A DNA stretch of 64,000 nt from Nereida ignava (GTDB lineage: Bacteria; Pseudomonadota; Alphaproteobacteria; Rhodobacterales; Rhodobacteraceae): positions 18,749-82,748 of the forward strand of contig NZ_CVPC01000006.1 in the NCBI RefSeq assembly GCF_001049735.1. The letters are read 5' to 3'. Below, in pieces: positions 7,998 through 16,376 of this stretch. The first letter of the stretch is position 1. Each line of letters starts with the position of its first letter. The notes under the pieces were generated by a model. It had not been told where the DNA came from, did not search any database, and saw only the letters and a program-made list of their open reading frames with translations. Position numbers and translations under genes: made by a program.

Positions 7998-8707
7998 GAC
8001 TTAGGCTCCTTTTTCAGCATCAACTCAGCCTGAGCGCCCGCGATCATAGCCGCGATGCCTGCGATGATAATTCCAAGGCTATAGGGCACATTCATGCACA
8101 ATAGGGCCACTACAACAGACGTCGCCGCGGCAATAACGTGTGGCAGTGTGCGCAAAGCAGGTGCGATAAGTGCGAGGAACGTAATCGGGATCGCAAAGTC
8201 GAGCGCATATTCCGGCGGAATAGAGCTTCCCAGTTTTGCCCCAACGTAGGTCATCGCATACCACGTTGAGCAAATGGGTGTGACGGTGCCCGCAAAATAG
8301 CGCAGCTTTTGGGGGAGGGTCCAAGCGGTTTCGTCTTGGAATTTTTGATCCGCAAGTGCGTATGTTTGGTCCACCATCGAATAGCTCACAAGCGCACGTT
8401 GCCAAAGGCCGGCTTTGCCCAGATGCGGCACCATTGCGGCGGAATACATGGCCATGCGCAGGTTCACAGCAAGCGATGTTGCCAGCACGATAAGCGTGGG
8501 TGCGTCCTCGACCATAAGCTGCACTGCTGTGAATTGCGCGGCTCCCGCGATGACCAAAACGCCAAAGCCCATGACTTCTGCAATGTTTAATCCGGCTTCC
8601 GTGCCCACGACCCCAAACAACAGTCCAAATGGTGCGATGACCAAAAGAAACGGCAGGCCGTCGCGGAAGCCCTGCAGATATGTCGATTTCGCGGTGGTAG
8701 ATGACAT
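7994..8707 (-). CDS. azlC: AzlC family branched-chain amino acid exporter
   Basis: A 237-residue inner-membrane protein with about seven hydrophobic segments. Family landmarks are the N-terminal GFRDGLPFLLVIAPFGLLFG, GVLVIAGAAQFTAVQLM and SYSMVDQTYALA. AzlC forms the main body of the AzlCD exporter. It is first in the azlCD pair and is divergent from fdhD, with only 55 bases between starts, so the two promoters must overlap or lie close together. Confidence 0.93.
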   Translation of the reverse strand: MSSTTAKSTYLQGFRDGLPFLLVIAPFGLLFGVVGTEAGLNIAEVMGFGVLVIAGAAQFTAVQLMVEDAPTLIVLATSLAVNLRMAMYSAAMVPHLGKAGLWQRALVSYSMVDQTYALADQKFQDETAWTLPQKLRYFAGTVTPICSTWYAMTYVGAKLGSSIPPEYALDFAIPITFLALIAPALRTLPHVIAAATSVVVALLCMNVPYSLGIIIAGIAAMIAGAQAELMLKKEPKS

Positions 8708-8762
8708 TGTGACTCTCTAGGTTATTCGAGACATGACTTAGACGAGTGTCAGGGGGATGCAA

Positions 8763-9650
8763 ATGGCTGATGAGGCAGATTACATTATCGCGCCAGATCC
8801 ACTGGGTGCGCGCGGTGGTTTGCGCCTGACGCGTTCGGTTGCGGGGGTGGATCATACTGGTGCTCAGATTGAGACGCCCGTGGTCGAAGAACGTCCTTTG
8901 ACCATCTATTTGAACAGTCAGGAAATCGTCACGGCGATGACGATTGGTGACTTCCCTCAATACCTCGCGCTTGGGTTTTTGCGCAACCAAGGGATGCTTG
9001 ATGATGCTTCTGACGTCACTGGCGTAGACTACGATGAAGAGCTTGAGACTGTGGTTGTGCGCACGGCCAATCAGACGGTGTTTGAGGATAAACTCAAGAA
9101 AAAGACACGCACCAGCGGCTGTGCTGTTGGGACAGTTTTTGGTGATATGATGGAGGGCCTTGAGGGCGTGACGTTGCCCCAAGTGCCTGTGAAAACGTCA
9201 TGGCTTTACGCATTAGCGCATCAGATTAACACGACACCCAGCCTTTATCTGACCTCAGGTGCTATTCACGGCACGGTGCTTTGCCAACAAGATCGTCCCC
9301 TCGTTTATATGGAGGACGTTGGTCGCCATAACGCAGTTGATAAAGTAGCTGGCTGGATGCTGTCAGAGGGTGTCAGCCCATCGGACAAGATTTTGTACAC
9401 CACAGGCCGCCTTACATCGGAGATGGTGATCAAAACAGCGATGATGGGTATTCCGGCCTTGGTGTCACGTTCTGGCTTTACGGCATGGGGCGTCGAGATT
9501 GCCCAGCAAGTTGGTTTGACGTTGATTGGCCGGATGCGTGGGCAGCGGTTTGTCTGTTTGGCTGGAAATGACCGGTTGGTGCGCGATGCTGATCTTGCCT
9601 GCGTTCGCGACGAGCCATCGAAATCTGGCCGTAAGGGAGCGAAGCAATGA
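8763..9650 (+). CDS. fdhD: Formate dehydrogenase accessory sulfurtransferase FdhD
   Basis: A 295-residue protein that in E. coli moves sulfur from IscS to the molybdenum cofactor of formate dehydrogenase. The ATG at 8763 is preferred over 8757 because AGGGGG at 8751-8756 then has normal spacing. Family features are TIYLNSQEIVTAMTIG, RTSGCAVGTVFGDMM (Cys120), YMEDVGRHNAVDKVAGWML and TTGRLTSEMVIKTAMMGIP. The E. coli protein has a CxxC pair at this loop; here the first Cys is kept but the second position is Gly. It opens the Moco operon: the mobA start overlaps its stop by 4 bases. Confidence 0.93.
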   Translation: MADEADYIIAPDPLGARGGLRLTRSVAGVDHTGAQIETPVVEERPLTIYLNSQEIVTAMTIGDFPQYLALGFLRNQGMLDDASDVTGVDYDEELETVVVRTANQTVFEDKLKKKTRTSGCAVGTVFGDMMEGLEGVTLPQVPVKTSWLYALAHQINTTPSLYLTSGAIHGTVLCQQDRPLVYMEDVGRHNAVDKVAGWMLSEGVSPSDKILYTTGRLTSEMVIKTAMMGIPALVSRSGFTAWGVEIAQQVGLTLIGRMRGQRFVCLAGNDRLVRDADLACVRDEPSKSGRKGAKQ

Positions 9651-10237
9651 AGCAACCCTTCGGTGTTATTCTGGCGGGTGGCCAAGCACGCCGGATGGGC
9701 GGCGGGGACAAGGCGCTTTTGCAGCTTGGCGGCACAACGTTGCTTGAGCTGGTGATTGAGCGTCTTGAACCGCAAGTGGCGGGGCTGTGCCTTAACGCCA
9801 ATGGTGATTCTGCGCGGTTTGGCCAAATTGGTCATGACGTGGTTGCTGACAGTATCGGTGGGTTTGTTGGTCCTCTTGCGGGTGTTCTTGCGGGTCTTGA
9901 TTGGGCGGCTGAGCAGGGTGCGGAAACGGTTGTAAGCGTTGCTGCGGACACGCCGTTTTTCCCATGTGATTTGACGCCCCGTTTGATGATGGCTGCTGAT
10001 AATATGACCCACCCGCTGGCTTTGGCGGCAACGGATGGCCGTCATCCTACGTTTGGAATTTGGCCAGTCGCCTTGCGCGATGATCTGCGCGCGGCCTTGC
10101 AAGGGGGCCTGCGCAAAGTCGTCGCGTGGACCGATCAGCATCATGCGGCAGCCGCTTCGTTTGAAGTTGGCTCTTTTGATCCGTTCTTTAATATCAATAC
10201 GCCTGAAGATTTGGCGCAGGCGGAGCGGTACTTATGA
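9647..10237 (+). CDS. mobA: Molybdenum cofactor guanylyltransferase MobA
   Basis: A 196-residue cytoplasmic enzyme that joins GMP from GTP to Mo-molybdopterin, giving the bis-MGD cofactor used by formate dehydrogenase. The nucleotide-binding N-terminus FGVILAGGQARRMGGGDKALL (residues about 4-24), the metal-binding AADTPFFP and the C-terminal FFNINTPEDLAQAE segment are all present. It overlaps fdhD upstream and mobB downstream by 4 bases each, so the operon is tightly coupled in translation. Confidence 0.95.
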   Translation: MKQPFGVILAGGQARRMGGGDKALLQLGGTTLLELVIERLEPQVAGLCLNANGDSARFGQIGHDVVADSIGGFVGPLAGVLAGLDWAAEQGAETVVSVAADTPFFPCDLTPRLMMAADNMTHPLALAATDGRHPTFGIWPVALRDDLRAALQGGLRKVVAWTDQHHAAAASFEVGSFDPFFNINTPEDLAQAERYL

Positions 10238-10728
10238 CGGAGCAAAAGGTTTTTGGTGTCATTGGCTGGAAAAACGCAGGAAAGACGGGCCTGATGGAGC
10301 GGCTTGTGGCTGAAATTACCGCGCGCGGTTTTTCAGTTAGCACGTTGAAGCATGCGCATCATAATTTCGACATCGACCAGCAGGGCAAAGACAGCTACCG
10401 CCACCGCGATGCAGGCGCACAACAAGTGCTTTTGGCCAGTGCAAACCGGTGGGCGTTGATGACTGAATTGCGCGGAGAGGCTGAGCCACCGCTTGAGAAA
10501 TTGCTGGCACAGCTGGCGCCCGTTGACTTGGTTTTGGTCGAAGGCTTCAAACGGGACACGCACCCCAAAGTGTGTGCTTACCGGCAGCAAACATCCCAAT
10601 CCATGATCGAGGACGCATCGGTATTAGCCTATGCCACTGACACAGTGCTTGATACGCCAAAACCGCAATTTGATTTGGATGATACCGTCGCGATTACGGA
10701 TTTCATCTGCGCAAAGGCGGGTCTGTGA
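10234..10728 (+). CDS. mobB: Molybdopterin-guanine dinucleotide biosynthesis protein MobB
   Basis: A 164-residue P-loop GTPase. The Walker A motif GWKNAGKTGLME is at about residues 9-20, the switch-like LKHAHHNFDIDQQGKDSYRH follows, and VLVEGFKRDTHPKV is the Walker B/base-recognition segment. MobB assists MobA in bis-MGD synthesis, although it is not strictly required in E. coli. It is embedded in the fdhD-mobA-mobB-moeA operon with 4-base overlaps at both ends. Confidence 0.93.
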   Translation: MTEQKVFGVIGWKNAGKTGLMERLVAEITARGFSVSTLKHAHHNFDIDQQGKDSYRHRDAGAQQVLLASANRWALMTELRGEAEPPLEKLLAQLAPVDLVLVEGFKRDTHPKVCAYRQQTSQSMIEDASVLAYATDTVLDTPKPQFDLDDTVAITDFICAKAGL

Positions 10729-12887
10729 GCTTCGATCAGATCATCGCGGTCGATTGGTCATCTTCCTCGACGCCATCTTCGGCCAAGCCCGTTGCGAACG
10801 CGATTTATGTTGGCTTAAAGGTGCGCGGGCAGCCAGTAGACATGCAGTATTTTCGAACGCGGCTGTCGGCGATGGATGCTATTTGCGCGATGCTTAATAG
10901 GGCGCAAGATGCTGGCTCGCGGGTTCTCGTCGGGTTCGATTTTGGTTTCGGCTACCCACAGGGTTTTGCACAGGCTCTGACGGGGCAATCTTCTGCGCTT
11001 GGCGTATGGGATTGGCTGGCCGAACGCATTGAAGATGGGCCGGACAACAAAAATAATCGCTTTGAAGTGGCCGATCAGATCAACCGCGCTTTGGATAGTA
11101 TCGGACCTTTTTGGGGGTGCCCGAGGGGTGCTGAAACCGATGCGTTGCGCCAACGCGGGTCCGAGCGGGACCCCCGGCAGTTCCCTGAGCGCCGCACGGT
11201 CGAGGCATTGACCTCAAGCGCGCAACCAATGTGGAAGCTCTACACTCCGGGCTCTGTTGGTGGGCAGTCTCTTGTGGGGTTGCCGATGTTGGCCAAGCTG
11301 CGGGTGCGCTACGGCGGCGGCATTACAGTTTGGCCGTTTGAGACAGGTTTTGCAAAGCCCGCAACAAATATTGTACTGGCTGAAATTTACCCGTCATTGT
11401 TTGATGCAACGCTTCGCATGGGCGATGATGGAACGATATTTGATGTGCTCGACGCGCGTCAGGTCCGCGCGGTTTGCGAGGCGTTTGAGAATGCTGAGTT
11501 GGACGCGCTTTTTGGCGCAGGTTTCGATCAGACGACGGACGCGAAAGCTGCGCAGATTGCCTCGGAAGAAGGGTGGATATTGGGTGTGCGAAAGCAAAAA
11601 ACAGATGGCGACAGCTTGACGCCTCCGCCTCTTGGGAACGACTGTTTTGCGATGCCGCAAGGCGTCAGTTGGACGCCCGTGGATCAGGCGCTGGATCAGT
11701 TGAAAAAGCGGGTTCGTGCCGTAACAGCTACAGAAACCATTGCGGTGAAAGACGCGGTGGGGCGCTACCTTGCGAGTGATGTTTTCGCACAGCGCGCAAA
11801 CCCACCACACGCTAATTGCGCGGTCGACGGGTATGGGTTTTCGGCAGATGCGATCTTGGAAGGGCCCAACGAATTACCCGTTGTTATGGGGCGCGCCGCC
11901 GCTGGCGCGCCGTTTTCGGGTGCTGTTCCAAAAGGTCATGCAATCCGTATTTTGACGGGCGCGGTTGTCCCGATCGGTGTTGATACGGTTGTACTTGAAG
12001 AGGATTGCACTGTTGAGGCGGATGAGCAGGGGCAGCCCATTCGCATCGCTTTCCACGGAGGCCTACGCAAAGGCGCCAACACGCGCAAGGCTGGTGAAGA
12101 TGTTATGAAAGGTGATGTGATGCTGCGCGCTTCGCGTAAAATCACCCCTGCGGATGCAGCGTTTCTGACGGCTGGTGGGATTAGTGATATTGACGTTCGC
12201 GCACCCCTTCGTGTTGCAGTTATTTCTACCGGTGATGAGTTGGTCGAGGCGGGCAGTACCGCCAGAGCGGGTCGAATTTTTGATGCAAATCGCCCCATGC
12301 TTTTGTCGATGATCACGGCTTGGGGGTTTGAACCTGTTGATATGGGGATCATCCGCGATGATCCGGACGCATTGAAGGCAGCACTTGATGAAGCGGCTAA
12401 GTCTGCGGATGTGATCCTGACATCAGGTGGCGCATCCGCGGGTGATGAGGACCACGTTTCAAAGCTGTTGCAAAGTTCAGGCTCGCTTGCGTGGTGGCGG
12501 ATTGCGGTCAAACCCGGGCGGCCGCTGGCATTGGCGATGTGGGGCGGTGTGCCTGTGTTCGGCCTGCCTGGAAATCCCGTTGCAGCCTTTGTCTGCACAG
12601 CTATTTTTGCACGTCCCGCGATGATCTGTTTGGCTGGTGGGGATTTCGCAGCACCGCAAGCAGTGACCGTACCCGCGGGTTTTTCAAAGCGTAAAAAAGA
12701 AGGCCGCCGCGAGTTTCTGCGGGCCCGTCTGCGTAACGGTGTTGCCGAGGTTTTTGCCTCAGAAGGGTCTGGCCGGATTGGTGGGCTGTCGTGGGCCGAA
12801 GGGCTGGTGGAGTTGCCAGACGAGGCGCAGGATATCACCCTTGGGACACCCGTTCTCTACATTCCGTTTTCAAGTCTTGGTCTGTAG
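10725..12887 (+). CDS. moeA: DUF429-like domain fused to molybdopterin molybdenumtransferase MoeA
   Basis: A 720-residue protein, about 310 residues longer than ordinary MoeA. The GTG start overlaps the mobB TGA. The C-terminal part (about 311-720) is a full MoeA/gephyrin E-domain protein: ANPPHANCAVDGYGF, GHAIRILTGAVVP, STGDELVEAG, TSGGASAGDEDHV and GLPGNPVAAFV are present; it inserts molybdate into adenylated molybdopterin. The N-terminal part (1-310) begins IIAVDWSSSS, then VLVGFDFGFGYPQGF, then IVLAEIYPSLFD. An Asp-strand, an (I/F)D-x-PxG-P-like segment and an E-x-YPS segment in this order recall the DUF429 predicted RNase H-fold family; this is inference. I see no strong internal start before the MoeA part, so one fusion protein is likely. 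Confidence 0.88.
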   Translation: MSFDQIIAVDWSSSSTPSSAKPVANAIYVGLKVRGQPVDMQYFRTRLSAMDAICAMLNRAQDAGSRVLVGFDFGFGYPQGFAQALTGQSSALGVWDWLAERIEDGPDNKNNRFEVADQINRALDSIGPFWGCPRGAETDALRQRGSERDPRQFPERRTVEALTSSAQPMWKLYTPGSVGGQSLVGLPMLAKLRVRYGGGITVWPFETGFAKPATNIVLAEIYPSLFDATLRMGDDGTIFDVLDARQVRAVCEAFENAELDALFGAGFDQTTDAKAAQIASEEGWILGVRKQKTDGDSLTPPPLGNDCFAMPQGVSWTPVDQALDQLKKRVRAVTATETIAVKDAVGRYLASDVFAQRANPPHANCAVDGYGFSADAILEGPNELPVVMGRAAAGAPFSGAVPKGHAIRILTGAVVPIGVDTVVLEEDCTVEADEQGQPIRIAFHGGLRKGANTRKAGEDVMKGDVMLRASRKITPADAAFLTAGGISDIDVRAPLRVAVISTGDELVEAGSTARAGRIFDANRPMLLSMITAWGFEPVDMGIIRDDPDALKAALDEAAKSADVILTSGGASAGDEDHVSKLLQSSGSLAWWRIAVKPGRPLALAMWGGVPVFGLPGNPVAAFVCTAIFARPAMICLAGGDFAAPQAVTVPAGFSKRKKEGRREFLRARLRNGVAEVFASEGSGRIGGLSWAEGLVELPDEAQDITLGTPVLYIPFSSLGL

Positions 12888-12889
12888 GT

Positions 12890-13915
12890 TTAGCTGAACA
12901 TTCCGGCCACACGACCTAAAAGCATGAATGCCAATGCGGTGCGTGTTGTGGACAGTTTTGCCAATTCCGCATCGGATGCGTGTGGTTCAAATTCCATCAT
13001 GACTTTGTCAAATCGGCGCAAAAAGTGGTGCGCTGCGTCCCGAAAGATGACGTCTTCTTTCATGCGTCCTGCGGTTAGGGCCAGGGATGATCTGTCGCGT
13101 ACACCGCCAAGGGCTGCAATCGCGGGGCCGCGCTCACCTTGCGCAAAGCGCCGCCACAGCTCTGGTTTGGCGCGATCATGGCGCAGGTCGTCCATGTAGA
13201 TGCCCTCTTGGCTCAGCAGGGTCAGCATGTCTTGTGCGGCGGTGATCAGTTGGCTGGCGCGGTGATCTTTTAGGGCCTTGCGAAGTGCGGCGAAGCCAAC
13301 GGTGTCTTCGGCGGTCTCGGGGAAATTGAGTGCGCGGATGAAATCTTCGTTTTCAAGCGCGGGCTGCAGCGCTTCCATCGGTGTGCCGAGGGGAAGGGCG
13401 GTTTGCCCGTCCGCGCTGGTGGTTGCTTTGATTGCATCGATGCTGATGCGCGGGGCATCAGAACGGCTTGAAGTGAATGTTGCCAGCGCCGAAGATGTTT
13501 CGCGCGCTGTGGCTGCGATTTCTTCGAGCTTTTTCTCAACGTCTGGGCGCGTCGTTTCAGTGACGGCCTTCTGTTGCTCAAGATATGTTTTGCGCATCCC
13601 GTCGATGGCCGAATGCAACCTGCCGCTTTCTTCGCGCATCACACGGATCGAACGCGCTGCCGTTGCAGCGACCCAAATTAACGCCACGGGCATAAAAACC
13701 GCGAGTAGGACCATAACGAACTGAAGGCTGTTGAATGATCCTTCTGTCGGCAGCATCAAAAAGAATACCGCTGAACCGATTAACCACACAAGCGTCAGCG
13801 CTGCTGCGATCACCTCGGTCGAGGAAATCGCGCTGCGTTCGGGCGGGGCAAGCAAGTCATTTTTCGGCTGTGACTTGGATTGAGGCTGTGAATGCGGTGA
13901 GGTTGTGGCCATCAC
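12890..13915 (-). CDS. Conserved membrane protein with two N-terminal helices and a coiled coil
   Basis: A 341-residue protein that I cannot assign to a named family. After a hydrophilic, Ser/Gln-rich N-terminus, two membrane helices follow (about residues 36-55 and 64-88), then a helical, probably coiled-coil stretch (about 90-140), and a C-terminal domain (about 190-341) with repeated helix signatures such as LITAAQDMLTLLSQEGIYMDDL and HHFLRRFDKVMMEFEP. The C-terminal domain would lie in the cytoplasm. It follows greA with only 3 bases between them and is probably cotranscribed with it. It converges on moeA with 2 bases between stops. Confidence 0.75.
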   Translation of the reverse strand: MMATTSPHSQPQSKSQPKNDLLAPPERSAISSTEVIAAALTLVWLIGSAVFFLMLPTEGSFNSLQFVMVLLAVFMPVALIWVAATAARSIRVMREESGRLHSAIDGMRKTYLEQQKAVTETTRPDVEKKLEEIAATARETSSALATFTSSRSDAPRISIDAIKATTSADGQTALPLGTPMEALQPALENEDFIRALNFPETAEDTVGFAALRKALKDHRASQLITAAQDMLTLLSQEGIYMDDLRHDRAKPELWRRFAQGERGPAIAALGGVRDRSSLALTAGRMKEDVIFRDAAHHFLRRFDKVMMEFEPHASDAELAKLSTTRTALAFMLLGRVAGMFS

Positions 13916-13918
13916 GAG

Positions 13919-14389
13919 TTACGAAAATTTCACGGACAGAATTTCGTAAGACCGCGTGCCACCGGGGGTGCGGACCTCGATGCTGTCACCTTCTTCTTTC
14001 CCGATCAAAGCGCGCGCCAACGGCGAGGCGATGTTCAGCAGGCCGCGCTCAATGTCGGCTTCTGGCTCACCCACAACTTGATAGGTCTTTTCTTCATCGG
14101 TGTCTTCGTCAACCAATTCAACATGCGCGCCGAACTTGACGGTGCCCGACATTTTTGAGGTGTCAATGATATCTGCACGGCTGAGGATAGCCTCCAGCTC
14201 TGCGATGCGGCCTTCGATAAAGCTCTGTTTTTCACGGGCAGAGTGGTACTCGGCGTTCTCTTTAAGATCGCCCAATTCACGCGCTTCCGCGATCGCTGCG
14301 ATGATCTCGGGGCGATCCTTAGATTTCAGTCCCTTTAACTCCGCATCAAGTCGATCTGCGCCAGCTTTTGTGAGAGGAATTTTATCCAT
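13919..14389 (-). CDS. greA: Transcription elongation factor GreA
   Basis: A 156-residue protein of normal GreA length. The N-terminal antiparallel coiled coil, which reaches into the RNA polymerase secondary channel, is seen in residues about 1-75 with [21 protein letters not shown] carrying the acidic tip; the C-terminal FKBP-like domain includes [23 protein letters not shown]. GreA stimulates cleavage of backtracked RNA. It is the first gene of a two-gene minus-strand unit with the membrane protein downstream. Confidence 0.96.
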   Translation of the reverse strand: MDKIPLTKAGADRLDAELKGLKSKDRPEIIAAIAEARELGDLKENAEYHSAREKQSFIEGRIAELEAILSRADIIDTSKMSGTVKFGAHVELVDEDTDEEKTYQVVGEPEADIERGLLNIASPLARALIGKEEGDSIEVRTPGGTRSYEILSVKFS

Positions 14390-14500
14390 TTTCTGTCTTT
14401 CTAAGGCCGTGGTTTTGTTGCTCGATCTATTGCGCTACAAAACGCAAAAGCAAAGGGAAATGCAAGGAGCAGGCACAGGATTGAGCGACTAATTGCAGCC

Positions 14501-14535
14501 AAGGCGCCGCGTAATGAAAAACCAGCGCCTTTTTT
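14501..14535 (+). terminator. Orphan intrinsic terminator-like hairpin
   Basis: AAGGCGC (14501-14507) pairs with GCGCCTT (14525-14531) across a 17-base loop, and a run of six T follows at 14530-14535. The orientation fits a plus-strand transcript, yet the nearest upstream gene (greA) is on the minus strand. It could end a short RNA starting in the 14390-14500 interval or be an attenuator. It lies just upstream of a candidate etfD promoter. Confidence 0.45.
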
Positions 14536-14538
14536 CAA

Positions 14539-14567
14539 TTGACCCCTTTAATTCCTGTCGCCATATA
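14539..14567 (+). promoter_or_regulatory. Candidate sigma-70 promoter for ETF-QO
   Basis: TTGACC at 14539-14544 and CATATA at 14562-14567 are separated by 17 bases, a good housekeeping promoter arrangement. The predicted start near 14574 gives a leader of about 25 bases before the ATG at 14598. Confidence 0.45.
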
Positions 14568-14597
14568 TTTTTGCAACATTTATTGGAGCCGAAAAAA

Positions 14598-16250
14598 ATG
14601 TCCCAGATTGAACGTGAAGCAATGGAATATGACGTGGTCATCGTTGGCGCAGGTCCAGCTGGCTTGTCTGCCGCCATAAAGCTTAAGCAACTTGATGCGG
14701 ACATGAACGTTGTTGTGCTCGAAAAGGGTTCAGAAGTTGGCGCGCATATTCTGTCTGGCGCGGTACTTGATCCTGCAGGCCTGAACGCGCTGATCCCTGA
14801 CTGGAAAGAAAAGGGCGCGCCGCTTAACGTGCCTGTAAAGGACGACAATTTCTATATGCTTGGCGAAGCCGGTCAGGTGCGCCTGCCCAATTTTGCAATG
14901 CCGCCGCTGATGAATAACCACGGCAATTACATCGTCTCAATGGGTAATGTCTGCCGTTGGATGGCTGAGCAGGCCGAGGAGCTGGGCGTTGAGATTTTCC
15001 CAGGCATGGCATGTTCTGAATTGGTTTACGGTGACAACGGTGAGGTCAAAGGTGTTGTTGCGGGTGAGTTCGGTTTGAATGCCGATGGCACCCCCGGTGA
15101 TGCTTATGAGCCGGGAATGGAGCTGCATGGCAAATATGTTTTCTTGTCTGAGGGCGTGCGCGGTTCGCTGTCCAAGGAAGTGATTGCTAAATATGAGTTG
15201 GATAAAAACTCAGGGCCGCAAAAATACGGCCTGGGCATGAAAGAGATTTGGGAAATTGACCCCGAAAAGCACAAAGAAGGCAGCGTCACTCACACAATGG
15301 GGTGGCCGCTGAATGGTAATGCGGGTGGCGGGTCTTTCATCTACCACCTCGACAATAACCAAGTTTATGTCGGCTTCGTTGTGCACCTGAACTACGAAAA
15401 TCCGCACTTGTTCCCTTACATGGAATTCCAGCGCTTTAAGCACCATCCGATGGTTGCGGAGCTACTCAAGGGCGGCAAACGTGTTGCGTATGGCGCGCGT
15501 GCGATTACCGAAGGCGGGTATCAGGCGATGCCAGAACTTGCGTTTCCTGGTGGTGCGCTGCTTGGATGTTCTGCGGGTATGGTCAACGTTCCACGGATCA
15601 AGGGCAATCATAACGCAATGCTTTCAGGGATTGCTGCGGCTGAAGCTGCGGTTGAGGCCATTAAGGCCGATCGCGCGGGTGATGTCCTTGCTGGCTACGC
15701 CGAACGTGTGCACAGCGGCCCAATTGCAAAAGACCTTAAGAAGGTGCGCAACGTGAAGCCACTTTGGTCAAAATACGGCCTTACTGCTTCGCTGACCCTT
15801 GGTGGCTTTGATATGTGGACCAACAACCTCTTTGGGGTCTCTTTGTTGGGCACGATGAAGCACGGCGAAAGTGACGCTGCCGCTACGGGCGAGGCGAAAG
15901 ACCACAAACCAATCGAGTATCCCAAACCAGATGGTGTGTTGTCGTTCGACCGGCTTACAAATGTAAGCTTTGCAATGACCAACCACGAGGAAAGCCAACC
16001 GGCGCACCTCAAGCTGAAAGACCCCAGCATACCTGTGGCCGTGAACCTGCCAAAATACGCAGGCCCGTCAGCGCGGTATTGCCCCGCTGGGGTTTATGAG
16101 TTTGTTGAGGAAGCGGGTGCGGATACGCGGTTTGTGATTAACTTTCAAAACTGCGTTCATTGCAAAACTTGCGATATCAAAGACCCCAGTCAGAACATCA
16201 ACTGGACCACGCCGCAGGGCGGCGATGGGCCGAACTATCCCAACATGTGA
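14598..16250 (+). CDS. etfD: Electron transfer flavoprotein-ubiquinone oxidoreductase
   Basis: A 550-residue membrane-associated flavoprotein that moves electrons from reduced ETF, fed by acyl-CoA dehydrogenases, to ubiquinone. The FAD-binding motif VVIVGAGPAGLSAAIKL is at residues about 14-30, the quinone-binding GWPL segment lies near the middle, and the 4Fe-4S cluster is seen at the C-terminus: RYCPAGVYEF, then NCVHCKTCDIKDPSQNI. The ATG at 14598 is chosen because TTGGAG lies 9 bases before it and because 35 extra residues in the longer frame are unlike the family. A strong terminator follows. Confidence 0.96.
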   Translation: MSQIEREAMEYDVVIVGAGPAGLSAAIKLKQLDADMNVVVLEKGSEVGAHILSGAVLDPAGLNALIPDWKEKGAPLNVPVKDDNFYMLGEAGQVRLPNFAMPPLMNNHGNYIVSMGNVCRWMAEQAEELGVEIFPGMACSELVYGDNGEVKGVVAGEFGLNADGTPGDAYEPGMELHGKYVFLSEGVRGSLSKEVIAKYELDKNSGPQKYGLGMKEIWEIDPEKHKEGSVTHTMGWPLNGNAGGGSFIYHLDNNQVYVGFVVHLNYENPHLFPYMEFQRFKHHPMVAELLKGGKRVAYGARAITEGGYQAMPELAFPGGALLGCSAGMVNVPRIKGNHNAMLSGIAAAEAAVEAIKADRAGDVLAGYAERVHSGPIAKDLKKVRNVKPLWSKYGLTASLTLGGFDMWTNNLFGVSLLGTMKHGESDAAATGEAKDHKPIEYPKPDGVLSFDRLTNVSFAMTNHEESQPAHLKLKDPSIPVAVNLPKYAGPSARYCPAGVYEFVEEAGADTRFVINFQNCVHCKTCDIKDPSQNINWTTPQGGDGPNYPNM

Positions 16251-16288
16251 TCCTTGTTGGGTCCACTTGACGAAAAGTTCATTGATCA

Positions 16289-16314
16289 GGGCGCTCTGCG
16301 GGGCGCCCTTTTTT
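16289..16314 (+). terminator. Intrinsic terminator after ETF-QO
   Basis: GGGCGC (16289-16294) pairs with GCGCCC (16303-16308), loop of 8 bases, then six T (16309-16314). It lies 39 bases after the etfD stop. Confidence 0.8.
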
Positions 16315-16376
16315 GTGCCCTTTGCTTGTGGGTGGGGCGCAACTCGGGCAAGCTGTCCTGACACAGAGGAGACCCC

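Noticed and set aside
8079..9182. A 367-codon minus-strand open frame across azlC and fdhD
   Set aside because: It crosses two clear genes in other frames, has no family-like sequence and covers the divergent promoter; it is a chance frame.
9305..10144. A 279-codon minus-strand frame antisense to fdhD and mobA
   Set aside because: Composition is that of a shadow frame (many Arg, Thr, Gln, Pro) and both plus-strand genes are certain.
11936..12838. A 300-codon minus-strand frame antisense to moeA
   Set aside because: Ser/Ala/Pro-rich shadow of a conserved coding region; no start signal.
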